Source: Streptosporangium lutulentum
GTDB lineage: Bacteria > Actinomycetota > Actinomycetes > Streptosporangiales > Streptosporangiaceae
Reading direction: 5' to 3'
Assembly: GCF_030811455.1 (NCBI RefSeq)
Contig: NZ_JAUSQU010000001.1
Location: 7,564,001-7,628,000 of the forward strand
Length of the DNA: 64,000 bases
Positions 1 to 8,835 of the stretch are shown in pieces (the stretch's first letter is position 1; each line of letters starts with the position of its first letter). The notes under the pieces are model-generated. The model had not been told where the DNA came from. It ran no database searches and saw nothing but the letters and a program-made list of their open reading frames with translations. Made by a program: the position numbers and the translations under genes.

Positions 1-2
1 GC

Positions 3-65
3 CGGCCCGGCCCCACCGTGGCGGACATGACCCGAAAGATCACCGAGGCCCTCGACGCCGCTTGA
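3..65 (+). CDS. C-terminal end of an unidentified CDS (partial)
   Basis: An open frame enters from the left edge and stops at TGA 63-65. It ends with residues PTVADMTRKITEALDAA, which reads like the amphipathic C-terminal helix of a cytoplasmic enzyme. Lysophospholipid acyltransferases often end this way, but 20 residues cannot identify a family. A GC-rich hairpin follows about 50 bp downstream, consistent with the end of a transcription unit. Confidence 0.4.
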   Translation, partial: RPGPTVADMTRKITEALDAA

Positions 66-112
66 CGGAAGGTCGGTCTGCGCAGCCACCGCTTGTCAAG
101 GGGTCCTCTCCG

Positions 113-132
113 GCCCCCGTGACACGGGGGGC
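113..132 (+). terminator. Hairpin downstream of the first CDS
   Basis: An 8-bp GC stem (GCCCCCGT / ACGGGGGGC) with a 3-base loop lies 48 bp after the stop of the preceding gene. There is no U tract, so it is a plausible actinomycete-type terminator, not a proven one. Confidence 0.45.
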
Positions 133-515
133 ATGGCTGGTCAGGAAAGGGCCGAGCCCCGCCGGGGCGGCCAAGTCGGCTCGCTCACCCTGGCCGGGCT
201 GGTCGACCCGGCTCATCACCGCCGATGAGGACGTCGAGCCGCTCATCATGCCCGGGGCCGAGCACCGATTCATCGGCTGTCCGCACTACGCGGCCACGGG
301 GTCATGCCCGGCTGGCTACTACGTCAGGACGGCGACGGCCCAGTATCAGAGCGGTTGGCGATGGTGGATGCCAAGAACAGTTCAGCGATTGCGCCCTCGG
401 GGCTGCGAACCGGGCCACGCCGAGCTCACCGCCGACCCCCGTGCCACTCATCGAAGTCATGAGCGCCAGGCCGGGACGGGTCTCGCAAGATCGAACACTA
501 TAAGCAAGGAGATTC
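133..515. other. Intergenic stretch upstream of the serine hydrolase
   Basis: I see no convincing gene here. The overlapping open frames on both strands are rich in Arg/Pro/Ser and look like GC-driven shadows. The only clear signal is the AAGGAG ribosome-binding sequence at about 505-511, which belongs to the downstream gene. Confidence 0.5.
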
Positions 516-1757
516 ATGATGGGAACTGGCAATAGCGGCTTCTCCGAGGCGGGGCTGCGCAGACTGCGCGACGTGCTGGAGCGGCATGTCGAGTCCAAGA
601 AGATCCCCGGACTGGTCGCCCTGGTCGGCCGGGGCGACCAGACGCATGTCGAGGCGCTCGGGACGATGCGCCATGACGGTGGCGCACCGATGAGCCGCGA
701 CACCATCTTCCGGATGGCCTCGACGACCAAGCCGGTCGCGGCGGCGGCGACGATGGTCCTGCTGGATGAGTGCCGGCTGCGGCTGGACGACCCGGTGGAT
801 CGGTGGCTGCCCGAACTCGCCGACCGCCAGGTGCTCAAGCGGCCCGACAGTCCGCTGGACGACACCGTGCCGGCCCGGCGGCCGATCACCGTGCGAGACC
901 TGCTCACCTCCACGTTCGGGCTCGGGCTGGACACGACGGCGATGGGTTCGCCGATGATGAGCGCGCTCTTCGCGCAGGGGGTCTACGGCCAGGAGGACGG
1001 ATGGCTGTTGCCGGGGTCGGGGCCGGATGAGTGGATGCGCCGCCTGGGCACGCTCCCGCTGATGTACCAGCCCGGAGAGCGCTGGCTGTACAACCTCGGC
1101 GACGACGTGCTCGGCGTGCTGGTGGCCAGGGTCACCGGCCAGTCGTTCGAGGCGTTCCTGCGCGAGCGCGTCTTCGGTCCGCTGGGCATGAAGGACACCG
1201 GTTTCCACGTGCCCGCCGACAAGATCGACCGGTTTCCGCCCCTGTACGCCCCCGATCCGCAGACCGGAGAGTTCAACGTGGCGGACGAGGTCGAAGGGGG
1301 ACACCACAGCACGCCTCCGGCCTTCCAGTCAGGCGGCGGCGGACTGGACTCGACCGTCGACGACTACCACGCCTACTTCCGGATGCTGCTCAATGGCGGA
1401 ATGCACGGGACCCAGCGGATCCTGTCCCGGGCCGCCGTCGAGCTGATGACCACCAACCGCCTCACGCCCGAGCAGCAGGCCGCCCGGGAGGCCTGGGCCC
1501 GCAGTGTCGTCCATCTGTCATACGGCCAGGGCCAGCACGGCGGCTGGGGCTTCGGGATGGCGGTGCGCACCTACCGCGGTGACTACGCGCCCGTCGGCCA
1601 GTTCGGCTGGGACGGCGGAAGCGGCACCTCGACCTATGCCGACCCGGTCAACGGGCTCACCGGAATCCTGATCACCCAGGTCGGGATGTCCACCCCGGAT
1701 TCGGCGCGGGTCATCCACGATTTCTGGACCACGCTCTACCAGGCGATCGACGACTGA
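516..1757 (+). CDS. Serine hydrolase, class C beta-lactamase fold
   Basis: This 413-aa protein belongs to the beta-lactamase/esterase family (Pfam Beta-lactamase, EstB/LpqK-like). The nucleophile motif S-T-T-K is at about residues 69-72 (context MASTTKPVAA). A YNL tyrosine motif near residue 191 (WLYNLGDD) and a GWDGGSGT segment near 364 take the place of the KTG box. The length is normal for the family. No signal peptide is visible, so a cytoplasmic esterase or amidase is more likely than a true beta-lactamase; the substrate is unknown. Two ATGs are possible (516 and 519), and AAGGAG lies just upstream. The stop is followed 30 bp later by the left boundary repeat of the genomic island, so this is the last intact chromosomal gene before it. 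Confidence 0.9.
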   Translation: MMGTGNSGFSEAGLRRLRDVLERHVESKKIPGLVALVGRGDQTHVEALGTMRHDGGAPMSRDTIFRMASTTKPVAAAATMVLLDECRLRLDDPVDRWLPELADRQVLKRPDSPLDDTVPARRPITVRDLLTSTFGLGLDTTAMGSPMMSALFAQGVYGQEDGWLLPGSGPDEWMRRLGTLPLMYQPGERWLYNLGDDVLGVLVARVTGQSFEAFLRERVFGPLGMKDTGFHVPADKIDRFPPLYAPDPQTGEFNVADEVEGGHHSTPPAFQSGGGGLDSTVDDYHAYFRMLLNGGMHGTQRILSRAAVELMTTNRLTPEQQAAREAWARSVVHLSYGQGQHGGWGFGMAVRTYRGDYAPVGQFGWDGGSGTSTYADPVNGLTGILITQVGMSTPDSARVIHDFWTTLYQAIDD

Positions 1758-1786
1758 CACCAAACCCACTTTCGGCCACCGTTGAC

Positions 1787-1988
1787 AGGGGTGACGCGTC
1801 TGCGGGTGATCATCTGGACGTGCTGTTGCCGGGCCACGCTGTATGAGCTGTGCCAGACCGGCGGACAGGCTTTCATCCGCCGCACGCTCCAGCTCGACGG
1901 CGACCGGCAGGTTCACGAGACCTATCGCCGGCTGATCCGGCAGGCAGAGGAGGTGTGGAGGGCGTTGCTCTCCGGCGAGGCCCGATAG
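1787..1988 (+). pseudogene. Truncated 3' copy of the gene at 27417-27704
   Basis: From VTRLRV to the stop this frame is nearly identical to the last 65 residues of the protein at 27417-27704 (shared CCCRATLYELCQTGG). The N-terminal 30 residues and the start are missing. The similarity begins exactly at the edge of the 390-bp direct repeat, so this is a duplicated tail, not an independent gene. It has no ribosome-binding site. Confidence 0.85.
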
Positions 1989-2081
1989 GGGTGACGCCAC
2001 GGCAGGCCTCTGCCGCCCGTGTCGCGGGTGAGGGCCTCATCGCAACTCGAACTGCAACCATGACGCCCTTGAAGATCAAAA

Positions 2082-2112
2082 AGGCCCTCTCCCAAGTTTC
2101 GGGAGAGGGCCT
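2082..2112 (-). terminator. Terminator hairpin, left repeat copy
   Basis: A perfect 12-bp stem (AGGCCCTCTCCC / GGGAGAGGGCCT) has a 7-base loop and a run of T on the minus strand after the stem. It is identical to the terminator of the intact tRNA-Ser at 27798-27828. Confidence 0.85.
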
Positions 2113-2120
2113 CTGACCTG

Positions 2121-2176
2121 CGGAGGCTCGGGGATTTGAACCCCGGATGGGCGGTAAACCCAAACCGCATTAGCAG
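2121..2176 (-). pseudogene. 3' fragment of tRNA-Ser(GCT)
   Basis: Read on the minus strand, this matches tRNA-Ser(GCT) from the anticodon loop through the variable arm, the T arm (GGTTCAAATCC) and the 3' acceptor strand. The 5' acceptor, the D arm and half of the anticodon stem are absent and replaced by unrelated sequence. It is the hallmark remnant at the distal end of an element inserted into the tRNA. Confidence 0.9.
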
Positions 2177-2459
2177 CTCGGGGCGTGACCGTTCAGGACA
2201 GTCCCACGTGGACCAACGCCCCTCGGCGGGCCTCCTGGAACGAGCTGGTACGGCAGTGAACTGCAACCCAAACTGCAACCCTCTACGGTCTCTGACTGCC
2301 CTGGATCAAAGTCTGTGAAGTAGTGACGCAATGTGACCCGTGACAAGCGGGACGACGGTTTCCCTTCCCGCGACCCGACAGGCTACAGCCGAAATGACGG
2401 AAGGGGGCTTTGCCCGATCAAAGCCGGGCAAGCGATGCGCCTACGCTCTAGACAGGAGC
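2177..2459. other. Intergenic segment at the left end of the island
   Basis: No gene is visible. Short repeats such as CTGCAACC (near 2265-2280) and a GTGACxxGTGAC-like stretch near 2330-2345 recall arm-type integrase sites. They also resemble the GTGA-rich spacers elsewhere in the island. This is only a resemblance. Confidence 0.35.
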
Positions 2460-3014
2460 CTATGAAACGTGAAGCCCTTGGACGATCGCGTCGAGCGCAC
2501 CCTTTGCAGACTCGGACGTGGTGACCCTGAGCACCAACCCGTGATCTGCCACCCACATCATGTCTGTGCGGTCCTCGGAGACCACTGGATCGGTGGCCTT
2601 CCTAGGCTCTACGGGTTGCTGCATGACATTCAGCGCAAGAATGTCCAGAGCATCACTGATCTTCTGCTGTGGGCGGTAGACGGACACCTGGACCATCCGA
2701 CCGCCTTCGCTGTCTCGCCAGCGAAGCGCCTTCCCGTGCAGGTCCGCGGCCGTCGCGGGCACGGCTTTCGGCTGGCCGAGGCCATCAGGCAGGTAACGTA
2801 CTTCAACCCCATCGACCTTGGGAGCAGGAGTGCCCGCAACAGGGGTGCTAGCGGCGGTTTGAGCAGGCTGTGAGTCAACGGCACAGGCGGAGCCTGCCGC
2901 CGCCGCAGCGAGTACGACCGCGATCGCGAAGATCGCCTTGGCCCGGGCCACGCTCCGCTGAGGCGCTATCGAAATGGTTTCCTCGGCCAGTGCCCGGGGC
3001 TCAAACTGCGACAA
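2460..3014 (-). CDS. Putative secreted or lipid-anchored protein of unknown function
   Basis: I chose the TTG start at 3014 because GAGGAGG lies 6 bp upstream; the upstream ATG extension has poor codon use. The 184-aa product has a positively charged N-terminus and a hydrophobic Ala-rich segment ending in GSACA, so it is exported and possibly a lipoprotein, although GSAC is a weak lipobox. The mature part is Pro/Ala/Thr-rich at first. A compact domain follows (VEVRYLPDGLG, VSVYRPQQKISDALDILALN, DMMWVADHGLVLRVTTS). Its pattern recalls anti-sigma-linked or secreted sensor domains, but I do not recognise the family. Spacer copy A follows on the other side. Confidence 0.65.
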   Translation of the reverse strand: MSQFEPRALAEETISIAPQRSVARAKAIFAIAVVLAAAAAGSACAVDSQPAQTAASTPVAGTPAPKVDGVEVRYLPDGLGQPKAVPATAADLHGKALRWRDSEGGRMVQVSVYRPQQKISDALDILALNVMQQPVEPRKATDPVVSEDRTDMMWVADHGLVLRVTTSESAKGALDAIVQGLHVS

Positions 3015-3132
3015 ACCGTCCTCCTCGTTACAACGGGGGCCAACAGTAACGCAGACGCGCGGATACATGGATGCGGATTCGAATTCCTTCAGGGACACAA
3101 ACGGCAGTGGTGTAGCCGGCGACGGCACTGAA

Positions 3133-3490
3133 GGTAGCGATTTCAAGAGCGCTATGTTCCGAACGGCGACAGAGCCTCTGACCAGGGCAGGAGTCTCTTC
3201 CCGCCCCTCATCCTCAGAAGATCATCCCGCGCATATTCCGCAAGCTCGCCTTTTGATCCGTAGATCCCCAAACGATGTCCAGGATCGTTCAGAACAGTTC
3301 GCCGTGCAGGTCGTCGACGATTCGGCTGTTCACATCAGTCCAACTCGGTTCATGATCGTCCGCTCGGTTGGCTCCCAAGGTGGCTCCCGGAAGACCTCCA
3401 GACCGCCTGCTTGCAAGTCGACCCGATCGTGAGCCGCTATGGCCCCGACCCGTGCGGCGAACACCCGTGACTAACTGTCATTGGCCACGC
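3133..3490. repeat. Spacer repeat copy A (uninterrupted)
   Basis: A non-coding stretch whose parts recur in diverged form elsewhere in the island. 3136-3250 matches 7270-7328 plus 8909-8965 (shared AAGATCATCCC and GCATAT motifs). 3252-3385 matches 14503-14636 (shared ATCCGTAGATCCCCAAACG). 3407-3437 matches 9789-9819 (shared CCTGCTTGCAA). It ends in a GTGACTAACTG run like the GTGA-rich ends of the other copies. It may be the remains of attachment or integrase-proximal sequence. Confidence 0.7.
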
Positions 3491-4098
3491 GATGCACCGC
3501 TCCTCAATGGCACGACGACCACGCTTCCGACCGCCCTCTAACCTGGTCAGCGGGGATCGGCTGAGTTCCGGTCCTCGCTTCGGCCGGTGTGACCTCCAAC
3601 TCTTGATGTGGTTGGTGCAACCGGTACTTGCCTGGTGAACTTGGCAGATGATCGGGAAGACACGGTGGGAGCGGCAGCTCCATCAGAGGATTTCCGCTTC
3701 GGCGGTGGCGGTGGCGGAAGATCGCGTCGTCGTCCATGAGCGCCATACTCGGCTTGTCTGCCTGGATCGCTACGACGGCTCGGTCCGTTGGGACGTTCCG
3801 ATAGGAACCTGGCCGCGTGCCGTCGTTGTCGCCGGCGATCGCTGCCTGGTTCTGGCGCAGGACACCGATCAATTGTCCTGCCTCGATCTCACGACAGGGG
3901 CTGCGCTGTGGCGTGCCGGGTTGCCGCAATACTCGGGGCATGTCGTGGCTACCGCGGAGACGGTCATCGTCGGTGGCTGGCGCGGTTACACACCCATGGC
4001 AGCTTTCAACCTGAAGAACGGACGGCCTCTGTGGCGGGCACAGCAGCCCACGGCCACGGTGCTCCCGGGCCTTGGCCCCAAAATGTGGACACCAGCTG

Positions 4099-4989
4099 TC
4101 ATGCGGCGAGCAGGACCCTATCGGACCGCTGCTCGTAGGTGATCGGGCTGAGGTAGTTCAGGCTGGAGTGCCTCCTTCGGGTGTTGTAGCGAGTGATCCA
4201 CTTGAAGACCTCCAGGCGAGCCTGGCGGGCCGAGGACCAGCGTTTGGCGCCCTGCAGCGTCTCGCGTTTGAGAGTGGCGTTGAACGCCTCGGCGGCAGCG
4301 TTGTCCGCGCTTGTCCCGACGGCGCCCATCGACTGGCGAACACCGAACTCCTTGCACACGGCGGCGAAGTCGGCGGAGGTGTATTGCGCCCCGTGATCGG
4401 AGTGAAAGACCGCCCCGGCCAGGTCACCACCCCGCGTGGCGGCGGCTGCCCGCAGCGCGTCGGTCACCAGCTCGGTGCGCATGTGATCGGCGATCGACCA
4501 ACCAGCCAGGCGACGTGAATGCAGGTCCAGCACCGTCGCGAGATACAAGAACTGTCCCTCACCGACGGGCAGATAGGTGATGTCGCCCACGTACCGCTGG
4601 TTCGGCGCGGCCGCGGTGAAGTCCCGCTTGATCAGGTCGGGCATCTTCTGATGGGAGGGCTCGGGCACCGTGGTGCGGACCCTCTTACGCAGATGCAGCC
4701 CGACGATGCCGAAGACCCGCATGATCCGCGCCACCCGCTTGTGATTGACCCGCCGGCCCGCATCGCGCAGCTCGGCAGTCACCCGCGGGCTGCCGTAGGT
4801 GCCATCGAAGTCGGCGTGGATCTGCCTGATCTCCGCCGCGAGCGCAGCGTCGGCCGCCGTCCGCACCGCCCTCGCCGGTGTGGCGGCCACCCACCGATAG
4901 AACCCCGACCGGGAGACCTCCAGCACTCGGCACAGTCGCTTCACCCCGAAGGCGTCACGGTGATCGGCAACGAACTGGAAGCGACTCAC
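4099..4989 (-). CDS. IS3-family transposase OrfB (DDE integrase core), copy 1
   Basis: Catalytic subunit of the IS. It has an HTH_21 region (KRLCRVLEVSRSGFYRW), then an rve core with D in YVGDITYLP, D in FHSDHGAQYTS and E in ADNAAAEAFNATLK, and ends in the usual RRHSSLNYLSPITYE tail. The GTG at 4989 overlaps the orfA stop in a GTGA arrangement, so translational coupling is possible. The frame is open further upstream inside orfA, which also allows an OrfAB fusion by programmed frameshifting, as is usual in IS3 elements. Length (296 aa) is normal and no lesion is seen. Confidence 0.92.
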   Translation of the reverse strand: MSRFQFVADHRDAFGVKRLCRVLEVSRSGFYRWVAATPARAVRTAADAALAAEIRQIHADFDGTYGSPRVTAELRDAGRRVNHKRVARIMRVFGIVGLHLRKRVRTTVPEPSHQKMPDLIKRDFTAAAPNQRYVGDITYLPVGEGQFLYLATVLDLHSRRLAGWSIADHMRTELVTDALRAAAATRGGDLAGAVFHSDHGAQYTSADFAAVCKEFGVRQSMGAVGTSADNAAAEAFNATLKRETLQGAKRWSSARQARLEVFKWITRYNTRRRHSSLNYLSPITYEQRSDRVLLAA

Positions 4990-5309
4990 CAGTTCGTCTC
5001 CCCGGCGAAATACTTGGCCGCCCGCCGCAAAATCTCGCGCTCCAGCTCCAGTTCCCGGATCCGGGCCCGCAACTGCTTGTTCTCCTCTTCCAGCACGTTG
5101 CCGGAGGTTACCAATCCCGTCGGCGGCCTCTTCACCGAGCCCGTCTTCGGAGCAGTGCCGGCAGACCGCGCCTGGTGCACCCACAGGCGCAACGTCTCAC
5201 GGTTGACGCCCAGGTCCTTGGCCACCGACGCGTACGTCCGCGACGGGTCCGACAGATACAACGCGACGGCGTCTGTCTTGAACTCAACTGAGTAGGCCTT
5301 CATGGCCAC
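4986..5309 (-). CDS. IS3-family OrfA (HTH DNA-binding), copy 1
   Basis: A 107-aa protein with an HTH_Tnp_1 domain (YSVEFKTDAVALYLSD..VAKDLGVNRETLRLWV) and a C-terminal leucine-zipper-like coiled coil (LEEENKQLRARIRELE). It binds the IS ends and pairs with OrfB. The GTG at 5309 has AAGGAG 6 bp upstream, which favours it over the ATG two codons later. Confidence 0.9.
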   Translation of the reverse strand: MAMKAYSVEFKTDAVALYLSDPSRTYASVAKDLGVNRETLRLWVHQARSAGTAPKTGSVKRPPTGLVTSGNVLEEENKQLRARIRELELEREILRRAAKYFAGETNW

Positions 5310-6119
5310 GAGGAACTCCTTGGTCTCCAGATCTCTATGATCTGGCACTCAAGATGTCCACACCTCGGGGTGAAGGCCCCCCTTTGCCCTGGGACGGCGG
5401 TGTGCTGTCGGGGAGCGGTTCGGAAGCGTGGCTGATCGATCCACATGATGGCAGGGAACTGGGCCGCTGGCGGTTGCCGGAGCCATTGGCGGACACCGAC
5501 CATCGGCCGGCGTTCACCCTGGTCAACCCTGACCGCTGCCTGATGCCGTGCGGCCCACGGTCCGTTGTGGCCATTCGACTGTCATCGGGTCTCGTCGATC
5601 AGTTCTTCCGTCACGATGCCGACCTCTCGGCTTCGGCTGCCGAGTTCACCGGTGGCGTGGTGTGGTTGCGAGAGCGGCGGGCCGGTTATCTCGCCGTCGA
5701 CCCCGACGCCGGATCGAAATTGTGGAACGTAGATGTCAGGCAGCCACTCGTCAACGGGGTGGTTCGAGACAGCGAGGGATTCGTGGTGGTCAGCGAGGGC
5801 GGCGTGTTCTTTCGCCTGCGGTCTGATGGACATGTTTTGGAACGGTGCTCGTCGGTTGCCAGGGTTGCCGCACTGCGAGACCTTGGAGCAGGGGAGATAA
5901 TCATGGCGACCAAGGGAACTCTGAGGGTGATCACCGTCAACCCGCGCAAGGAATGACGTATCCCCTTGCGTCCCTTTCATTGGGTACGCCATGACACGGC
6001 GACGCACTGCCGACGGTTTTACAGGCCATGCCCGTTCCCGGTGCGGCACGGCTTCTGACCTGCTGTCTTATATCTCCGCGCCACTCTCGACACCATGATC
6101 ATTGCACGCATATTGCACG

Positions 6120-6599
6120 TCATGGCAGGTGAGGCCGAAGGTTCAGCCAGCGATCGATCTGAGTTCTTACCGGCCCTGTCGCCAGTCGATCTGTGATCAG
6201 CTCCATCGGGCCAAGGAGGTTCTTGCACGTGCGCAGGGCCAAGATCTCGTGTCGAGGACGCATGCGCCAATCGATCACCCATACTCTCGCCTGCTCCAAG
6301 CCCAGAGGCAGAGCTTCCAAGACGTCTGAGGCCAGCCGGTCTGGGCTCCACAGCGGATCATCATCCGGAGCGAGATCAGCGATCAGCAATGCCCGAAGGT
6401 TGAAGCGGTCTGCGTCCGCATTCCTCGCGGGGTAGCCGGCCTGTTCGGCGCCGTCGAGCGCGGCGAAGGCGACCCGTGCCCAGATTCGCCGGGCCTCACC
6501 TCGATTGCGATCCTGCGCATAGAGCTGGTTGAGCTGCCATGCACCCAACCACTCGTTGATGTGATCCGCAGTGACCCCGGCGCCGTCAGTACTCTCCAT
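6120..6599 (-). CDS. Hypothetical protein, orphan island gene
   Basis: A 159-aa soluble protein starting at the ATG at 6599, preceded by a G-rich Shine-Dalgarno (GGGGG); an in-frame ATG at 6611 is an alternative. It is acidic and mostly helical, Trp- and Arg-rich (NEWLGAWQLNQLYAQDRNRGEARRIW.., DDPLWSPDRLASDVLEALPLG). No family is recognised. Small, soluble, single-gene islands of this sort are often immunity or accessory proteins, but nothing in the sequence proves that. It is divergent from the gene at 6876. Confidence 0.6.
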   Translation of the reverse strand: MESTDGAGVTADHINEWLGAWQLNQLYAQDRNRGEARRIWARVAFAALDGAEQAGYPARNADADRFNLRALLIADLAPDDDPLWSPDRLASDVLEALPLGLEQARVWVIDWRMRPRHEILALRTCKNLLGPMELITDRLATGPVRTQIDRWLNLRPHLP

Positions 6600-6875
6600 A
6601 TCCCCCACCATCGCGTGCGTGGTCCTCAGCGAGGAGGTCGTGCCTTGTGGCGGAGCGCACGCCTCGCCCTGCTGATCATCCTGTCTATCGATCGCGGGAT
6701 ACTGGCCCGGTGGATCCGCTTTCGGCACTCAGAAATCGTCTGGCCGACCTTAGAGGCGAACTCCTTTGGGGCCGGCTTCCTGGGACCGCGTCTGATGCCG
6801 GGTGGTTGGCGTGTGAGCTCTCTCGATACGGCCGCGGTCTGGGAGCTTGCGGGCCACACGTTGTCCGTCGGGCCG

Positions 6876-7238
6876 ATGTCCGACGTCGAGTCGCTGGTTC
6901 GCCAGGTGCTGACGGAGAGTAGCTACCCGCCTGTCGATCTGCAGCGCACGCCGTGGGCGGTCGCCAAGGACGTGGCGCAGGGCATTGTGGACGGCACGCT
7001 GCCCATCGGCACGGGCGGTGACTTCCTGATCCTTGAGCTCGGAGACAGATGGTCGATTCCCCAGGAGGTTCAGGAACTGATCTTTCTTATCGACGACTGG
7101 GAAGATCTGCACAGTACTCCGCCGACCGACGACGAGCTTCGAGAGCTGGTAGGAAAGATCGTCGATTTCGCAAGGGCGGTGCTTGAGGCGAAGGCGGATC
7201 CGGGGTCGCAGTACGGGAAGCTGTCGTCAGGCTGGTGA
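6876..7238 (+). CDS. Hypothetical protein, possibly missing its 5' part
   Basis: The reliable part is 120 aa from the ATG at 6876 (MSDVESLVRQVLTES), ending at 7238. It is acidic and helical, with FLILELGDRW and ELIFLIDDWEDL segments. Upstream, coding-like sequence (VDPLSALRNRLADLRGELLW, from about 6710) sits in a different frame up to about 6830. The original gene may therefore have been longer and be frameshifted, or the two may be separate. No family is recognised. Spacer copy B begins directly after the stop. Confidence 0.55.
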   Translation: MSDVESLVRQVLTESSYPPVDLQRTPWAVAKDVAQGIVDGTLPIGTGGDFLILELGDRWSIPQEVQELIFLIDDWEDLHSTPPTDDELRELVGKIVDFARAVLEAKADPGSQYGKLSSGW

Positions 7239-7360
7239 TCACCCCAGAGCCGAGTGCCCTCGCCGCAGGCATAGCGGTTTTCAAGAGGGCTGTGTTCCAG
7301 GTGGCGACATGCCCTCTCACCAACGGAACCTGTCAATTTGATCAAGGCAGTTGAGCTGGG

Positions 7361-8428
7361 CTAATTCTGTGTCGGCTTCTCTGGTGTGTCCTTCTGCTCG
7401 TCCGTCTGGTCCTGTTTGGGTTTGTTGATCCACGTCGGGCCGGGCAGGTTGGGAGGGGTGGGGGCGCCGCCGCTGGCGAAGCGTTCGGGGTGGGCGGCTT
7501 GGGCGGTGGCCAGGACGTGGGCGCGGCGGTCTCGGACGGCGGCAGCGCGACCGTAATGCGCGTCAGCCGGGTGGTGGTAGCCGATCCCGGAGTGGTAATG
7601 CTCCTGGTTGTACCAGGTGTAAAAGTCCTGGCAGAAGGCGCGGGCGTCCTCGATCGAGCCGAACCGGCCTGGGAAGGCCGGACAGTACTTGAGCGTTTTG
7701 AAGCTCGCCTCGATGTGCGGGTTGTCGTTGGATGTCTTGGGGCGACTATGCGACTTGGCCACGCCCAGGTCGATGAGCAACTCGGCGACGGTCTTGGACT
7801 TCATCGAGCTGCCGCGGTCGGCATGCAGGGTCAGGGCGTCACGGTTGACCTTCTGCTTGATGATGGTCTGAGCGATCAGCCGCTTGGCCAGCGCGGCCGA
7901 CTCGCGGGAGGCGACCATCCAGCCGACCACGCAACGGCTGTAGATGTCGATGATCGTGTACAAGTGGTACCAGATGCCCTTGTGCGGGCCGCGTAGCTTG
8001 GTGATATCCCAGGCCCACACCCGGTTCGGGGCGTCGGCGAATAGCTCGGGGATGGTCTTGGCCGGGTGGGTGGCCTGACGGCGCCGATCGCGGCCGACCT
8101 CGCCGTGTTCGCGCAGGATCCGGTACATGGTGGATTCGGATGCCAGGTAGGTGCCCTCGTCCAGCAGCGTGAAGTACGCCGTGGCCGGGGCCGCGTCAGC
8201 GAACCGCTCATTCAGCACGGTGCGGATGCGCTCGCGCTCACCGTGCGAGAGCGCGGCCGGGTGCGGCGTGCGCGGGATGCTCGGCCGGTCCGGGGCGGGG
8301 CTGGTGCGGTTCTTGCGATACCAGTTGGCCTGTGGCACTCCGGCCGCCGCGCACGCGTTGCGCCGCCCAAGCAACGGAGTCAGTTCCTCAATCGCCTCGG
8401 CTTGGACGGTTTCGATGATCTCGGTCAC
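7361..8428 (-). CDS. IS3-type transposase OrfB (rve domain)
   Basis: A 355-aa DDE transposase. The core has D in [12 protein letters not shown] in [13 protein letters not shown] and E in [13 protein letters not shown], followed by a [24 protein letters not shown] tail region. The C-terminus has an extra hydrophilic extension rich in Lys, Gln and Pro. It starts with ATG overlapping the end of orfA (ATGA), implying translational coupling rather than frameshifting. It is distinct in sequence from the other IS3 elements of the island, and no lesion is visible. Confidence 0.9.
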   Translation of the reverse strand: MTEIIETVQAEAIEELTPLLGRRNACAAAGVPQANWYRKNRTSPAPDRPSIPRTPHPAALSHGERERIRTVLNERFADAAPATAYFTLLDEGTYLASESTMYRILREHGEVGRDRRRQATHPAKTIPELFADAPNRVWAWDITKLRGPHKGIWYHLYTIIDIYSRCVVGWMVASRESAALAKRLIAQTIIKQKVNRDALTLHADRGSSMKSKTVAELLIDLGVAKSHSRPKTSNDNPHIEASFKTLKYCPAFPGRFGSIEDARAFCQDFYTWYNQEHYHSGIGYHHPADAHYGRAAAVRDRRAHVLATAQAAHPERFASGGAPTPPNLPGPTWINKPKQDQTDEQKDTPEKPTQN

Positions 8429-8835
8429 TGCTCGCCCCGGCCCGTCGGTGCCTCGCTGCCGGTGGCGAACTGATCCAGCAGCGCGAAGAGCTTTCCCTGC
8501 ACCTCGATCACTTGGCGGGTCTTGTCGAGTTCGGCGCGCAGCCGCTCAACCTCGCCCTCCAGCGTGTCGATCTTCTTATCGCGTGGATCGGCCTTGGGGC
8601 GGCCGACCGGCCGGGCCAGAGCCTCGCTCGCGCCATGGTCTCGGGCTGTCTTCCAACTGGAGATCAACGACGAGTACAGGCCTTCCCGGCGCATCAGCGC
8701 GCCCTTGCCGGCCTTGTCGAGCTGGTCGTACTCCGCCAGGATCCGGGCCTTGTAGGCCGCGGTGTATCGGCGGACCGCAGCCCGCTCACGCACCTGCGGG
8801 TCAGGGATTTGCGGATCCAGCTTGCTTGCTTCCAC
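8425..8835 (-). CDS. IS3-type OrfA (HTH DNA-binding)
   Basis: The GTG at 8835 with AAGGAG 10 bp upstream is preferred, because the longer frame starting at 8916 would begin outside the IS. The 136-aa product has a helix-turn-helix ([35 protein letters not shown]) and a C-terminal coiled coil ([21 protein letters not shown]). It is coupled to orfB. Confidence 0.85.
   Translation of the reverse strand: MEASKLDPQIPDPQVRERAAVRRYTAAYKARILAEYDQLDKAGKGALMRREGLYSSLISSWKTARDHGASEALARPVGRPKADPRDKKIDTLEGEVERLRAELDKTRQVIEVQGKLFALLDQFATGSEAPTGRGEQ

Larger units (their letters stand above)
1787..2176. repeat. Left 390-bp direct repeat bounding the island (attL side)
   Basis: This segment is almost identical to 27503-27892 at a constant offset of 25716 bp. 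It holds, in order, the 3' end of a small gene, a strong minus-strand terminator hairpin and 56 bp of the 3' half of tRNA-Ser(GCT). Similarity stops in the tRNA anticodon loop on the right and inside the small gene on the left. The tRNA part matches what a tyrosine integrase leaves after inserting at a tRNA 3' end. The extra 334 bp on the other side are more than such an event usually duplicates. Confidence 0.9.
4067..5379 (-). mobile_element. IS3-family insertion sequence, copy 1 (1313 bp)
   Basis: The ends begin GGGCCTTGGCCCC and, on the other strand, GGGCCTTCACCCC; both continue to a shared TGTGGACA, giving imperfect inverted repeats of about 25 bp. It is flanked by the 3-bp duplication CCC (4064-4066 / 5380-5382). 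It contains orfA and orfB transcribed leftward. It appears identical to the copy at 19519-20831, offset by exactly 15452 bp. Confidence 0.93.
3648..5956 (+). pseudogene. PQQ-like beta-propeller protein, split by IS3 copy 1
   Basis: The two coding pieces are 3648-4066 and 5383-5956. Removing the IS and one copy of the CCC target duplication rejoins them in frame (..TATVLP-LPWDGG..) into a protein of 330 aa. Repeats of the type RLVCLDRYDGSVRWDVPIG and QLSCLDLTTGAALWRAGL mark a PQQ/quinoprotein-like beta-propeller (PQQ_2). There is no signal peptide, so a cytoplasmic scaffold or binding protein is more likely than a dehydrogenase. As it stands the N-terminal 140 residues end in IS sequence. The 3' half retains an ATG at 5354 within the IS end, so a truncated C-terminal product is possible. 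Confidence 0.8.

Noticed and set aside
5354-5956. Independent gene starting at ATG 5354
   Set aside because: The start lies in the IS end; the sequence from 5383 continues the upstream propeller gene in frame.
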